A DNA stretch of 64,000 bases from Spirosoma sordidisoli. GTDB lineage: Bacteria; Bacteroidota; Bacteroidia; Cytophagales; Spirosomataceae. A model generated the notes under the pieces. That model saw only the letters and a program-made list of their open reading frames with translations, searched no databases and was not told the DNA's origin. Shown one piece after another: positions 26,344 through 34,733 of the stretch (position 1 is the stretch's first letter; every line of letters begins with the position of its first letter). The stretch is from contig NZ_SBLB01000004.1 in NCBI RefSeq assembly GCF_004138325.1, positions 186,001 to 250,000 on the forward strand, given 5' to 3'. A program made the translations under genes and the position numbers.

Positions 26344-27207
26344 ATGGTTCAGCAGACTCCATTCAACTTTGTGTTTCACCAGTTCTTACGGCAAGTAGTT
26401 GGCACGCCTGCACTTGATGGGCACCTGTATGTGGCCACCGAAGCCGACTTTGCCAGGGCGGGTAACATCTCGTTTCCCTACCGGAGCTACTTCTATGCCT
26501 TTGGGCTCATGCATGAAGATCAATGTCGGATTCGAATTGGTATTCGTGACTTTGAGGTCCCTAAGCAAGCACTAACCCTGATTGGGCCGGGTATAACCCG
26601 TCTTTGGCTTGAAAACAATTGGAACGTTCAGAATACTACTTTCTTTTTCACGCCCGACTTGTTTGGCCCTCCTTTCTACAACAACTTCTTACTTGATTAT
26701 CTTTTTTTCAGAGCAGGGGCCCAGCACGTGCTCGTCTTGTCAGACCAAGAATACGCTCGGGTGAAGGACTTGATGAGGCCGCTGCAACAGTATAGTGACG
26801 TACCGAAGATAGCGGCAGGACTTATGTTCGCACTCCTGGAGTACATCAACGCATTGTACGACCAACAGGGCCATTCGACTACTGCCGTTGGCTGGAATCA
26901 CCAGTTGGTCAGCCAGTTTAACCAGCTGCTACATACCCACTTTCAACAACAGAAAGAGGTTGGTTTCTATGCGGATCAACTGAATGTATCGGCGAAACAC
27001 CTGTCGGAGTTGCTCAAGCAAGAAACCGGCAAATCAGCCAAACAAAGCATTGACGAGTTGGTGTTGTTTGAGGCCAAGAGCCTGCTCAAACAAACGGCGA
27101 TGAGCATCAAAGAGATTGTGTACTGGCTGGGTTATGATGACCCCTCTTATTTCACCCGGTTGTTCAAAAGTAAGACGGGGGTTACACCCCTAGCCTATCG
27201 TGGCTAA
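26344..27207 (+). CDS. AraC-family regulator
   Basis: 287 aa. The N-terminal cupin-like part (FPYRSYFYAFGLMHEDQCRI) differs from the LPKPxHPL subgroup. The C-terminal AraC HTH reads YADQLNVSAKHLSELLKQETG and SIKEIVYWLGYDDPSYFTRLF, ending VTPLAYRG. It precedes an NTF2-like gene by about 110 bp with a separate promoter between. Target unknown; the divergent SDR and the downstream NTF2-like gene are candidates. Confidence 0.88.
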   Translation: MVQQTPFNFVFHQFLRQVVGTPALDGHLYVATEADFARAGNISFPYRSYFYAFGLMHEDQCRIRIGIRDFEVPKQALTLIGPGITRLWLENNWNVQNTTFFFTPDLFGPPFYNNFLLDYLFFRAGAQHVLVLSDQEYARVKDLMRPLQQYSDVPKIAAGLMFALLEYINALYDQQGHSTTAVGWNHQLVSQFNQLLHTHFQQQKEVGFYADQLNVSAKHLSELLKQETGKSAKQSIDELVLFEAKSLLKQTAMSIKEIVYWLGYDDPSYFTRLFKSKTGVTPLAYRG

Positions 27208-27277
27208 CTCGCTTACATGCAGTAGAAACTGCCAGTCAGGCCGTAGTTTGTCCTACCCCTAACCCTATTGGTTGGCG

Positions 27278-27285
27278 TAACTTTG
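27278..27285 (+). promoter_or_regulatory. -7 box of the NTF2-like gene
   Basis: TAACTTTG is an exact Bacteroidetes TAnnTTTG box 31 bp upstream of the ATG at 27317, with TTG at 27269-27271 upstream as a weak -33 candidate. Confidence 0.5.
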
Positions 27286-27316
27286 TGTTATTCAAGTAAC
27301 TCAAATCCGATCAGCC

Positions 27317-27718
27317 ATGATTATTGACAATCTCCGTATCAATCAACTTTCTACCCAGGCCTATGAACGTTATCTGGCCTATCTACAAGCTATGGACGAC
27401 CGGGACGTTGAGGCTTATGGCCAATTTCTAGCCGATAACATAACGGTGCAGTTTAACAACGATACGCCCATACAAGGTGGGAAAGAGGCCGTTTTACAGG
27501 GTCTGGGTCAGTACTGGCAATCGTTTGCTGGCCTTGAACATGACTTGACGAATATCTACGGTTCGGACAGAAACTATGTATTAGAAGCGCTTAATCATTA
27601 TGTTCGTCACGATGGACAAAAAGCAACAGTCCATGCCGTAGCCTTCACTGATTTAAATGAAACGGGCCAGGTTGAATCGGTGCGAGTATATCAGGATGTA
27701 TCACCTGTATTTGCATGA
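27317..27718 (+). CDS. NTF2-like / SnoaL-like protein
   Basis: 133 aa with the single cone-shaped NTF2 fold: helix YERYLAYLQAMDDRDVEAY, then FLADNITVQFNNDTPIQGGK and paired strands to VESVRVYQDVSPVFA. Such proteins serve as small hydrolases, isomerases or binding modules; none of the catalytic sets is evident here. It ends just before a clear terminator. Two other NTF2-like proteins in this region (33361, 47800) also sit beside redox genes. Confidence 0.8.
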   Translation: MIIDNLRINQLSTQAYERYLAYLQAMDDRDVEAYGQFLADNITVQFNNDTPIQGGKEAVLQGLGQYWQSFAGLEHDLTNIYGSDRNYVLEALNHYVRHDGQKATVHAVAFTDLNETGQVESVRVYQDVSPVFA

Positions 27719-27810
27719 TATGCCGAACGTCAAAATAAGGGTACTAGTCGCACTTCAGGTAAAGAGGCCGATTTAATGGCCTACCACTTATCACATACAA
27801 CAACTAGATG

Positions 27811-27837
27811 GCCTGCTAGCTGAGCAGGCTTTCTTTT
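27811..27837 (+). terminator. Rho-independent terminator
   Basis: GCCTGCT-AGCTG-AGCAGGC followed by TTTCTTTT; 7-bp G+C-rich stem, 93 bp after the NTF2-like gene. Confidence 0.75.
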
Positions 27838-27929
27838 AAATCCGCAATGGCGTTTGATAGCTGTGGTAGCAAACACATTCGGAATTAAATTCGCCACGAA
27901 AGCCTCTTATATCCTATACTACTAACTGG

Positions 27930-27999
27930 ACCGCGGTGGCGGGCCACTTGACATTTATTAGAAAATAACTATCTCATTAATCGCTCCTATGTGAGATGA
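27930..27999. repeat. Paired short repeats marking a recombination boundary
   Basis: ACCGCGGTGGCGGGCCACTTGACA (27930-27953) recurs inverted at 36247-36270 with two to four changes. Immediately after, ATCTCATTAATCGCTCC plus TATGTGAGAT (27971-27997) is an imperfect palindrome related to those at 36158 and 38537. Confidence 0.55.
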
Positions 28000-28020
28000 A
28001 GAAAATTGCTGTTGCCTTGG

Positions 28021-28488
28021 CTACTTCGACCACAGGCGGGGATCAATCACTAGAGGCTTCTCTTCAATTACCCGTATAAAGCCATAGCCACTATGGGCAG
28101 GATGTAGTAAGTAATTGATGCCCGATGGCATCACCGAGGAGGGCACACCTAGAGCTAACACATCCGGCTTAGCTAGCCAGTCAGCCAGAAGATGCTGACT
28201 CCGGTTATAGGTATTCTCCTGCCAGTAAGGCGGTAGATCAACCGCGTCTATTACCCGTTGGCTATCCTGGGGTAACTCCAGACTGAACAACCGGTAGGCC
28301 GGTAGCTCATCATAAGGCACTTGTGGCATATGTACTAGGATTTCGACTAAAGCTAGAGCGGGATGCTCAGCCGTATAGAGGATGCCAACACCCGGTGGAT
28401 TCCAACGGCCTCCATTGAGCCATGTACCGGTAACATCTAGGGGTTGTGCGGCATACTTCTGGCGCACCACTCGATACACAATAGCCAT
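28021..28488 (-). CDS. RES-family NAD+-degrading toxin
   Basis: 155 aa with the RES fold: YRVVRQKYAAQPLDVTGTWL (first Arg), GGRWNPPGVGILYTAEHPAL (the GGRWN motif and catalytic-type Tyr), ALVEILVHMP (Glu), and a C-terminal IDPRLW. RES toxins degrade NAD+ by phosphorolysis or glycohydrolysis and halt growth. It follows the antitoxin gene by 3 bp, the standard order (antitoxin first). Confidence 0.92.
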   Translation of the reverse strand: MAIVYRVVRQKYAAQPLDVTGTWLNGGRWNPPGVGILYTAEHPALALVEILVHMPQVPYDELPAYRLFSLELPQDSQRVIDAVDLPPYWQENTYNRSQHLLADWLAKPDVLALGVPSSVMPSGINYLLHPAHSGYGFIRVIEEKPLVIDPRLWSK

Positions 28489-28491
28489 CGC

Positions 28492-28938
28492 TTATCCGAA
28501 GATGCCATAGTCGATACGGCCCAGTACCCGATCCACCAAAGTATAGCCCGTAACAGTATCTAATATCTGGAGGGGCGTTTGGTAGTCAAGTTCACGTAAG
28601 GGGGCGCGCAACCAGTTGAGAGCAGTTGAAGCACGTCCTTCAAAGGTATCTAACATGTGTAGAAGTAAGTTCTCTAACAGCAGCAGTCGCTCGGAGGCAT
28701 CCTGACTAATGCGTTGATCGACTTTCAGCCGATGCAGGTATGAAGCTGATAAGCCTAAAGCAATAGCCATTTCTTTGTCGGTTAACCCAACTAACCTTGC
28801 TACGCGGTCAGCTTCCGCTCGTAGCACGCCTTGTCGACTGCGAGTGATAATCTCCTGTTCGGTCATGAGCCTGGGTAACAGGGCTTGATTAGGCGGTAAG
28901 AAAGGCAAAGAGATGGCCATAGGAATGAATTTTTCCAC
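28492..28938 (-). CDS. Xre/MbcA/ParS-type antitoxin (DUF2384)
   Basis: 148 aa. N-terminal Xre-like HTH (LTDKEMAIALGLSASYLHRL) and C-terminal MbcA/ParS toxin-binding domain (ALNWLRAPLRELDYQTPLQI, then LDTVTGY). It neutralises the RES toxin by blocking its active site and should repress its own promoter; the 20-bp inverted repeat at 29026-29084 is a candidate operator. Start at the first ATG; a second is six codons later. Confidence 0.9.
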   Translation of the reverse strand: MEKFIPMAISLPFLPPNQALLPRLMTEQEIITRSRQGVLRAEADRVARLVGLTDKEMAIALGLSASYLHRLKVDQRISQDASERLLLLENLLLHMLDTFEGRASTALNWLRAPLRELDYQTPLQILDTVTGYTLVDRVLGRIDYGIFG

Positions 28939-29025
28939 TAAAATAACTACAAAAGTTCACTCGATCAAATTTGCCGTATGCTTGGCCAGCTTGATAGCCT
29001 GTGATAGTGAGCGTACCGCAAAACG

Positions 29026-29084
29026 ATAGTTTCTTAGGGAGATGCAACTGACGGATTGATAGTCGCATCTCCCTAAGAAACTAT
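29026..29084. repeat. 20-bp perfect inverted repeat between toxin-antitoxin and recombinase genes
   Basis: ATAGTTTCTTAGGGAGATGC (29026-29045) and GCATCTCCCTAAGAAACTAT (29065-29084) are exact complements around a 19-nt spacer. It lies 88 bp before the antitoxin start and 113 bp before the recombinase. Possible antitoxin operator, resolvase res-type site or old transposon ends. Confidence 0.75.
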
Positions 29085-29196
29085 AGCAGAAGTCATAGCT
29101 CGCCAATCGGCTCCACCCTTAGTGATTCACTTACGGAGTATATGGTTAGCGGCTCTTAGTTCAGACTCGCTTCCTTTTCTTTATTGAAATAATAGT

Positions 29197-29777
29197 ATGC
29201 TATTCGGCTACGCCCGCGTTTCGACCCAAGATCAGAATCTGAACTTGCAATTGGATGACCTGAAAAAAGCAGGTTGTCAAAAGATCTTCCAGGAGAAGGT
29301 TTCTTCAGCTAAAGAGAGGCCCCAGTTAGGAAAGTTACTAGAAATGCCACGAGAAGATGATATGGTCATCGTTTGGAAACTCGACCGACTGGGTAGGTCA
29401 TTGAAAGAACTCTTCACACTGATCAACGACTTTCAAGCCAAAAGAATTGGCTTCCGTAGTCTAAATGATGCCGCGCCACGGTGGCGATTGATACCACCAC
29501 CGCTCAAGGCCGCTTGGTGTTTAACCTATTTGCTTCATTAGCTGAATTTGAACGTGATCTGATCCGGGAACGAACCAAAGCCGGTTTAGCTGCGGCTCGA
29601 GCTAGGGGTCGCATCGGCGGACGACCCAAAGGACTTACGCCCGAAGCACAAGCGAAAGCACGGGCGGTTAAGTCTATATATGTTCTCAAAACTCATACGA
29701 TTTTAGAGATTGGTCAGTTATTCCACATAAGCCGAGCAACGGTTTACCGCTACTTAGCTTGGCAAGAGGTAAAATAA
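29197..29777 (+). pseudogene. Serine recombinase (resolvase/invertase type), disrupted by a 14-bp insertion
   Basis: The first frame encodes a resolvase N-terminus: GYARVSTQDQN with the nucleophile serine at residue 9, then DMVIVWKLDRLGRSLKEL. It leaves frame after RSLNDA. The second frame resumes at IDTTTAQGRLVFNLFASLAE and continues with FERDLIRERTKAG and a Hin-type HTH (ILEIGQLFHISRATVYRYL). Removing 29471-29484 (CCGCGCCACGGTGG) rejoins SLNDA to IDTTTAQG exactly. Without correction the protein lacks its DNA-binding end. A second copy of the 3' end lies at 41115-41240. Confidence 0.88.
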
Positions 29778-30070
29778 CGGCTGCTTCATTAAATGGGCGT
29801 TTGAAAAGACGCTTTCCTTACACCGCATGGTCTGCAAAATACGTTGTCAGTTTGCCGTCAAAAGGGGGCAACCAACATTACGGATTCCTGACATATTGTT
29901 GTTAATGTATATATAAAATTATAGCCATCTGACCTTGTTTCAGGCTCAGCCAGCTCATGAATTTCTTGCCAGTTGACCTGACCATTACCCTAATTTTTGA
30001 ATAAAAGCAGAGAAGACCTGGCTCTTAAATCGCAACCAGTGAGCCGAGTGTCGGCCCAGCGTCTTGGGCC

Positions 30071-30140
30071 GACTTAATCTAGTTTAAGCCTACTTCTTAA
30101 GATAGTTTATTGGCCTACCAATCGTGCTACCGCAACTTTG
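30071..30140 (+). promoter_or_regulatory. Operator and promoter of the lipoprotein gene, shared with 35437-35510
   Basis: An imperfect palindrome ACTTAATCTAGTTTAAGC (30072-30089) is followed by TCTTAAGA, TTATTGG (the TTG is a -33 candidate) and CAACTTTG (-7 candidate, 30133-30140). About 41 of 45 bp match the reverse complement of 35464-35508. The rest of 29778-30162 has no recognised gene. Confidence 0.6.
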
Positions 30141-30162
30141 CATTATCATTCAACCAACGATA

Positions 30163-30858
30163 ATGAAGAAGAATAGCCTATTTTTTGTCTATTACCTTGG
30201 TTTACTGGTAGCCTGTAAGCCGGAAGTACGTCTCAACGATCAGTCATTCGAGTTGGTGAACGTGACCGGATCGGTCGCTGATCTTCATGGCGAGAAAGTT
30301 CTGAAAGTAGAACGAGATTTAGAAGCACTGCCTTTTGATGAGAAACGGTTGGGAGCAACGGTTAACGGTCCGCTCTATGCAAGGCTAAAAAACTCCGATT
30401 TTGAAAACGGAACGATCGAAGTCAAAGTGCTAAGCCGGATACAAAAGAACACGCCCTATCGCGATTCCTGGGGATTTATCGGCCTTGCCTTTAGAATCAA
30501 CAGCGACAATTCAGCATTCGAGTCGATGTACATACGGCCTAAAGTGGGGCGCGTAAGAAACCCAGTTGTGCGAAATCAGGCGATTCAGTACTACTCGTAT
30601 CCTAATTACAAAATGGACAATATTGGCCGGTCGCCGGGCGGTCCCTTTGAAGCAAGTGCCGATATTGGTCTTGATGAATGGATAACCCTACGTATTGAAG
30701 TGGAGGGTCAGCAAGCATCCCTGTATATCAATGATAAAAAAGAACCGTCTCTTTCTATAAAACAGCTAAAAGGAAATCTAAAATCAGGGGCCGTTGGCTT
30801 GTGGGTAGACATCGGAACCGAAGGCTACTTTAAAGACTTAAAGATTACGAAAAAGTAA
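30163..30858 (+). CDS. Lipoprotein with a concanavalin-like (DUF1080-type) fold
   Basis: 231 aa; lipoprotein signal MKKNSLFFVYYLGLLVAC. The body is a beta-sandwich with the pattern FENGTIEVKVLSR, GFIGLAFRINSDNSAFESMY and IRPKVGR, then a second-half ITLRIEVEGQQASLYINDKK and GAVGLWVDIGTEGYFKDLKI. This resembles glycan-binding or keto-disaccharide-hydrolase-type folds; no catalytic residues are certain. The next gene on the opposite strand is a paralogue with about the same motifs, so the two converge. Promoter shared with the oxidoreductase at 34734. Confidence 0.8.
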   Translation: MKKNSLFFVYYLGLLVACKPEVRLNDQSFELVNVTGSVADLHGEKVLKVERDLEALPFDEKRLGATVNGPLYARLKNSDFENGTIEVKVLSRIQKNTPYRDSWGFIGLAFRINSDNSAFESMYIRPKVGRVRNPVVRNQAIQYYSYPNYKMDNIGRSPGGPFEASADIGLDEWITLRIEVEGQQASLYINDKKEPSLSIKQLKGNLKSGAVGLWVDIGTEGYFKDLKITKK

Positions 30859-30899
30859 ATGTAGACGGGCTCAATGGGAATTGAACTAGGTAACGACCT

Positions 30900-31580
30900 C
30901 TATTGCCGGGTAACTTTCAGGTCAGCAAAGTAGCCTTCGGTACCTACGTCAACCCAAAGGCCAATGCCCCCCGCTGTTGCAGCGCCTACGCCATGCTTCA
31001 GATCCTTGACCAGCAGGGCGGGTTGTTTTGCGTCATTCAGGTAAAGTTTTGCTTCCTGCCCGTTTACGACAATTCTCATTGTGATCCATTCATTCAGGGC
31101 CATATCAGCATACGACTCGTAACGCTCCGGTGCTTCCTTCCGTAGCCGATCAAATTTGTAGTCAGGGTAAGAAAAGTACTGGATGGAGTGATTACGACGG
31201 ATCTGATCGTCGGCCCGGCCATTGGTGGGGCGGATGTAAATACTCTCGAAACTCGAACTGGTTGCGTTGATCCGGAACGCAACCCCAATAAAACCACGGG
31301 CCGTTTCCGGCGCGTTTTTCAGGAGTCGGCTCAGCACCTTGACTTCGATGGTGCCGTTGGTAAAATCAACGTCGATGAGCCGCACAAACGTAGGTTCGTC
31401 CACCTGTTGTAGGGTAGAATCCTTGATGACCCGGAGCGCATCTTTGCCCTTTATTCGTTCAAGCGACATCGATACCAGGTTGGGAGCTAGCTTAGCTTTA
31501 TCCAGCTTTATGGTTTGGGCGTTCCCATTCATTGCGCCGAGCAGTAGGCTACTGATCAGCGCCGATACGATCTGTTTCAT
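30900..31580 (-). CDS. Secreted concanavalin-fold protein, paralogue of the converging lipoprotein
   Basis: 226 aa with a standard signal peptide (MKQIVSALISSLLLGAMNGN, then AQ) instead of a lipobox. The core copies its neighbour: FTNGTIEVKVLSRLLKNAPE, GFIGVAFRINATSSSFESIY, then IRPTNGR and GLWVDVGTEGYFADLKVT. One is lipid-anchored and one soluble, which suggests duplication and divergence for different sites in the envelope. It follows the MDR gene at 31618 but on the same strand and 37 bp downstream of it, so both may share a transcript. Confidence 0.8.
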   Translation of the reverse strand: MKQIVSALISSLLLGAMNGNAQTIKLDKAKLAPNLVSMSLERIKGKDALRVIKDSTLQQVDEPTFVRLIDVDFTNGTIEVKVLSRLLKNAPETARGFIGVAFRINATSSSFESIYIRPTNGRADDQIRRNHSIQYFSYPDYKFDRLRKEAPERYESYADMALNEWITMRIVVNGQEAKLYLNDAKQPALLVKDLKHGVGAATAGGIGLWVDVGTEGYFADLKVTRQ

Positions 31581-31617
31581 ATCCTGAAATGCAAGTGTTT
31601 AATTGATTAAGAGTCAG

Positions 31618-32586
31618 TTAAGGTATGACGACAAGCTTACCCGTGGCCAGATTGCTATCCATGAATTGGTGGGCCTCGGCGATTTGCGCCAGCCTAAACG
31701 TCCGACTAACGGGGAGTTTCACCTGACGGGCTTCAACTTGACGGATAAAGTCCTGAAACACGCTTGTCGGACTGGTAAGCTGACCGCTGTCATAGGTGGT
31801 GAGTCGAACGGTAGCCGGTATATACTCCATGGGAGCAAAATCAGAGATCGTCCAGCTTTCAGCCAGCATCCCACTCATACAAGCCGTTCCGCCTGGTTTA
31901 AGACAACTTAAGGAGTCGTGCAGCGTAGCCGTACCGACCAGTTCCAGCACTTTGTCGATACCCGGTGGAAAAAGCGCCCGAACCGATTCGGCTACCTGGC
32001 CCGAATCGATCAGCACATGCGTGGCCCCATTGTCCAGCATGGCTTTTTCTTTTTGGGGATTCCGGGTGGTCGCTACTACCGCCAGCCCCCCCTGGTGAGC
32101 GAGTTGTGCTGCCAGCAGGCCCACCGATGACGTGCCCCCCCGAATCAACAGCGTTTCTCCGGGCTGAATGTCCAAGGCTGGATACAGCGAGCCATAAACC
32201 GTCTGAAACATTTCGGGAATAGCGCCCAGCGTTTCCCAAGTAAGCGTGCTCTCAAAGGGATGGAGCAGGCTTTTGGGTAAGAGCGTATACTCGGCATAGC
32301 TACCGTCAAAATCCCGTCCCATACCACCCATTAAAGCCATGACCGGTTGACCTTTTTCATAGTGGCCAGAGGGGTCATATTCTACTTCGCCAACGCACTC
32401 GATACCAAGTACACGCGGAAACTGAACGCCGGGTGAGTAGCCTTTGCGCGTCATCAACTCCGAACGATTCAGGCCAAACGCTTTCACCTTTATCAGTACC
32501 CATTCACCCGTTGGCGTGGGTAGGGGGCGTTCCTCTAAAACAAAGCTTTCCGGGCCTCCGGGTTGATATACTACGGCTACTTTCAT
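31618..32586 (-). CDS. MDR-family zinc-independent oxidoreductase
   Basis: 322 aa: GroES-like domain with RVLGIECVGEVEYDP, Rossmann motif LLIRGGTSSVGLLAAQLAHQ near residue 145, then a helical C-terminus. Quinone-oxidoreductase type, acting with NADPH on quinones or enones. Only a distant relative of the MDR gene at 3367. Precedes the secreted concanavalin-fold gene by 37 bp. Confidence 0.88.
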   Translation of the reverse strand: MKVAVVYQPGGPESFVLEERPLPTPTGEWVLIKVKAFGLNRSELMTRKGYSPGVQFPRVLGIECVGEVEYDPSGHYEKGQPVMALMGGMGRDFDGSYAEYTLLPKSLLHPFESTLTWETLGAIPEMFQTVYGSLYPALDIQPGETLLIRGGTSSVGLLAAQLAHQGGLAVVATTRNPQKEKAMLDNGATHVLIDSGQVAESVRALFPPGIDKVLELVGTATLHDSLSCLKPGGTACMSGMLAESWTISDFAPMEYIPATVRLTTYDSGQLTSPTSVFQDFIRQVEARQVKLPVSRTFRLAQIAEAHQFMDSNLATGKLVVIP

Positions 32587-32735
32587 AAGGGGTCGGTATG
32601 TGCTACAGAAAGGCTATGGCTGCTTCACGTTGGCAACTAGTTAGCAGTCTATTTTTCAGGGTCGTTACTCTACTCCCAAAATAACGACGTACTAGCTGGT
32701 TCGTTTCGATCTACTATGACTTCTATCCGTAATAG

Positions 32736-33308
32736 TTACTTCGTTAGTGAGGGATCAATCAGGCCAGCCCCAAACTGAGGGTTTACCTTTTTGTAGAGCG
32801 TTGTTGGCTCAACAGTGAGAAACACTTCCAAAGTAGGGCCGGTAACTAGTTCAAGCAGATGGCCGCCCCGAACGGTGCCATCCTCGGCGGCCACCGTGGC
32901 GTGAATATGAACGATGGGTTTACCATTGAGTACGGCAATGTTACCCGTTAACGACGATACTTCACAGGGTTCGCTAATGGGGATGACTTTGAAGAGTTTA
33001 CGACCGTAATCAAAGAAACCAAACTTGGCTGAGGTGGCATCGCCAATGGCGGTAAAGTGGGCCGTCTTTACCCCATACTGTTGAGCAAATTCCGTCAAGC
33101 CCGACCGTATTTCATCCCCCATAGCGAAAATCAATACGTAGTTTTTGAGGGGTCCGTTGGTGCTCAGTAACTTGACCTTGACGCCGGGAGCTTTGCCCAC
33201 CTCAACGGGTTGTGTGGGCGAGCTATATTCTTGTGCATAGGCCGTCGTCTGGATGGCAAGCAGCGCCATAACGACGGTAAGTACATAGCTAATTTTGGTA
33301 GTTTTCAT
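32736..33308 (-). CDS. Secreted PPC/DUF296-domain protein
   Basis: 190 aa with a clear signal peptide (cleavage near TTAYAQ). The mature part is a complete PPC domain: RSGLTEFAQQYGVKTAHFTA, then IGDATSAKFGFFDY and the hallmark VHIHATVAAEDGTVRGGHLL. PPC domains usually occur in cytosolic or DNA-binding proteins; a Sec signal here argues for a periplasmic, non-DNA role such as small-molecule binding or catalysis. The C-terminal YKKVNPQFGAGLIDPS has no known motif. It follows the NTF2-like gene at 33361 after a strong hairpin. Confidence 0.82.
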   Translation of the reverse strand: MKTTKISYVLTVVMALLAIQTTAYAQEYSSPTQPVEVGKAPGVKVKLLSTNGPLKNYVLIFAMGDEIRSGLTEFAQQYGVKTAHFTAIGDATSAKFGFFDYGRKLFKVIPISEPCEVSSLTGNIAVLNGKPIVHIHATVAAEDGTVRGGHLLELVTGPTLEVFLTVEPTTLYKKVNPQFGAGLIDPSLTK

Positions 33309-33319
33309 AAGATCGGGTT

Positions 33320-33359
33320 GGTTTTTGGGTAGCAGAAACGCTTCTGCTACCCAAAAACC
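33320..33359. terminator. 18-bp perfect hairpin between two genes
   Basis: GGTTTTTGGGTAGCAGAA-ACGC-TTCTGCTACCCAAAAACC; directly after the NTF2-like stop on the minus strand and before the PPC gene start. Strong terminator-like stem without a long U-run. Confidence 0.7.
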
Positions 33360-33360
33360 G

Positions 33361-33717
33361 CTATTTCAATATCCGGTAATCGGCGACGGTGTGAACGATT
33401 ATTTTATCTCCCTCCAAAAAGAAGGTATCGGTTCCCATCGGGATCTGAGCAATGGCTGAATCACTAGCCCAGGCAACATACCCGACCTGATGCCTAACCG
33501 TCAGTTGTTTCATGGTAAAGACCGAACCCGTTGGGATGGCCAAAAAGTAATCAGCAAAAAACTGGCGGATAGCCGCTAATCCTATCAAGGGGCCGTTTGG
33601 GGCTAATACCTGAGATTCTTCGGTATAGTCTTTCAAAATCTCTGCCAGGTCGTTGTTGCCAAAGGCCGTCAGGTGATGGCTCAATATGTCGTTTGTTATT
33701 GCTTCGTTTGCGTTCAT
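33361..33717 (-). CDS. NTF2-like / SnoaL-like protein
   Basis: 118 aa: helix ANEAITNDILSHHLTAFGNN, then LAEILKDYTEESQVLAPNGPL and AIRQFFADYFLAIPTGSVF in the NTF2 pattern, ending VHTVADYRILK. No catalytic signature. It is 55 bp after the alpha/beta hydrolase gene on the same strand. Confidence 0.8.
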   Translation of the reverse strand: MNANEAITNDILSHHLTAFGNNDLAEILKDYTEESQVLAPNGPLIGLAAIRQFFADYFLAIPTGSVFTMKQLTVRHQVGYVAWASDSAIAQIPMGTDTFFLEGDKIIVHTVADYRILK

Positions 33718-33772
33718 TGCTAAAAAAAATGGTTGTGAATCAGCATTTGCTATGCTGTCTTACTGGGGAAAA

Positions 33773-34636
33773 CTAGCGCCTTAAAAAAGGCTGCATACTT
33801 GCCCAGACCGCCGGAAAATTCGTCAGGAACACCGGATGGGGGGCATTAGGAATAATGCTTAGTTGGGCCTTCGGAATCATCTCATAGGCCGTTATGACCG
33901 TTTTCAAGGGAGCGTTTTGGTCCTTTTCTCCCGCCATAACCAACACGGGACATTGAATCATACCTAGTATCAGTTTGCCGATACGAACGGTACTATAGTA
34001 GTGGTTAACCGACAAGAGCCACTCATCAAAGCGTTCAGGCTGGGGCAGTAGGGCCAATTGCTGGGTAAAGTAGAGGCTGTCCAGACCAAAAAGTGATTGG
34101 CGCGTATTGTCAAATGTTCGCCAACCCTTTTTCCACTCTCCGGCACCAATGGCAATCAGCTTTTTAACTTTATCCGGGTGCGACGCGGCCAGAAAATAGC
34201 CCGTGTAAGCGCCATCACTAAAGCCTAAAACAAGCACGCTGTCTTTGGTTACCGCTTCGATAATGGTATTGACATCATCCGCTTTACGCTCGTAAGAAGG
34301 TACGCCGGAACCCATTTCCGACTTACCATGTCCGCGGGTAGAGATGGCAATGACCTGATGGGTTTTGGCCAGGCTATCAATAAACTGGGCCATTTCGTAG
34401 GTAGACCCCACGATACCACCATGCAGGACCACCAGGGGTTTTCCTTGTCCATAGACTTCGTAATAAATCTTGGCGTCTTTCGTTTGCGCATACTGGCCCG
34501 CTGTAGGATTGTTCCCGTAGGGAATCGCCTGTGCTGGTGAAGGAGCCTGCTGCATGAACGCGCGCAGTCGATTGGGACTTTGACTGAATGCGGCTGCGTT
34601 GGTGAGCAGCCATAAAAAGAAAAATAGGGATTTCAT
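33773..34636 (-). CDS. Secreted alpha/beta hydrolase
   Basis: About 287 aa with an N-terminal signal peptide (MKSLFFFLWLLTNAAAFSQ). Oxyanion-hole segment LVVLHGGIVGSTYEMAQFI, RGHGKSE, and the nucleophile elbow VLGFSDGAYTGYF (G-x-S-x-G). Later acid and His: AGEKDQNAPL and NAPHPVFLTN. Likely a periplasmic esterase or peptidase-like hydrolase. The start is set at MKSLFFF; a longer frame adds a non-signal leader. Confidence 0.85.
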   Translation of the reverse strand: MKSLFFFLWLLTNAAAFSQSPNRLRAFMQQAPSPAQAIPYGNNPTAGQYAQTKDAKIYYEVYGQGKPLVVLHGGIVGSTYEMAQFIDSLAKTHQVIAISTRGHGKSEMGSGVPSYERKADDVNTIIEAVTKDSVLVLGFSDGAYTGYFLAASHPDKVKKLIAIGAGEWKKGWRTFDNTRQSLFGLDSLYFTQQLALLPQPERFDEWLLSVNHYYSTVRIGKLILGMIQCPVLVMAGEKDQNAPLKTVITAYEMIPKAQLSIIPNAPHPVFLTNFPAVWASMQPFLRR

Positions 34637-34733
34637 TTTGATAGTAAAAACCAGGCAGAGCTGGGTCTTTGTCGAGGAGTACGCTTTCATATGAACAAGG
34701 CCGCATGGCTATGTAGAGCGAGTTCCCTTTGTC

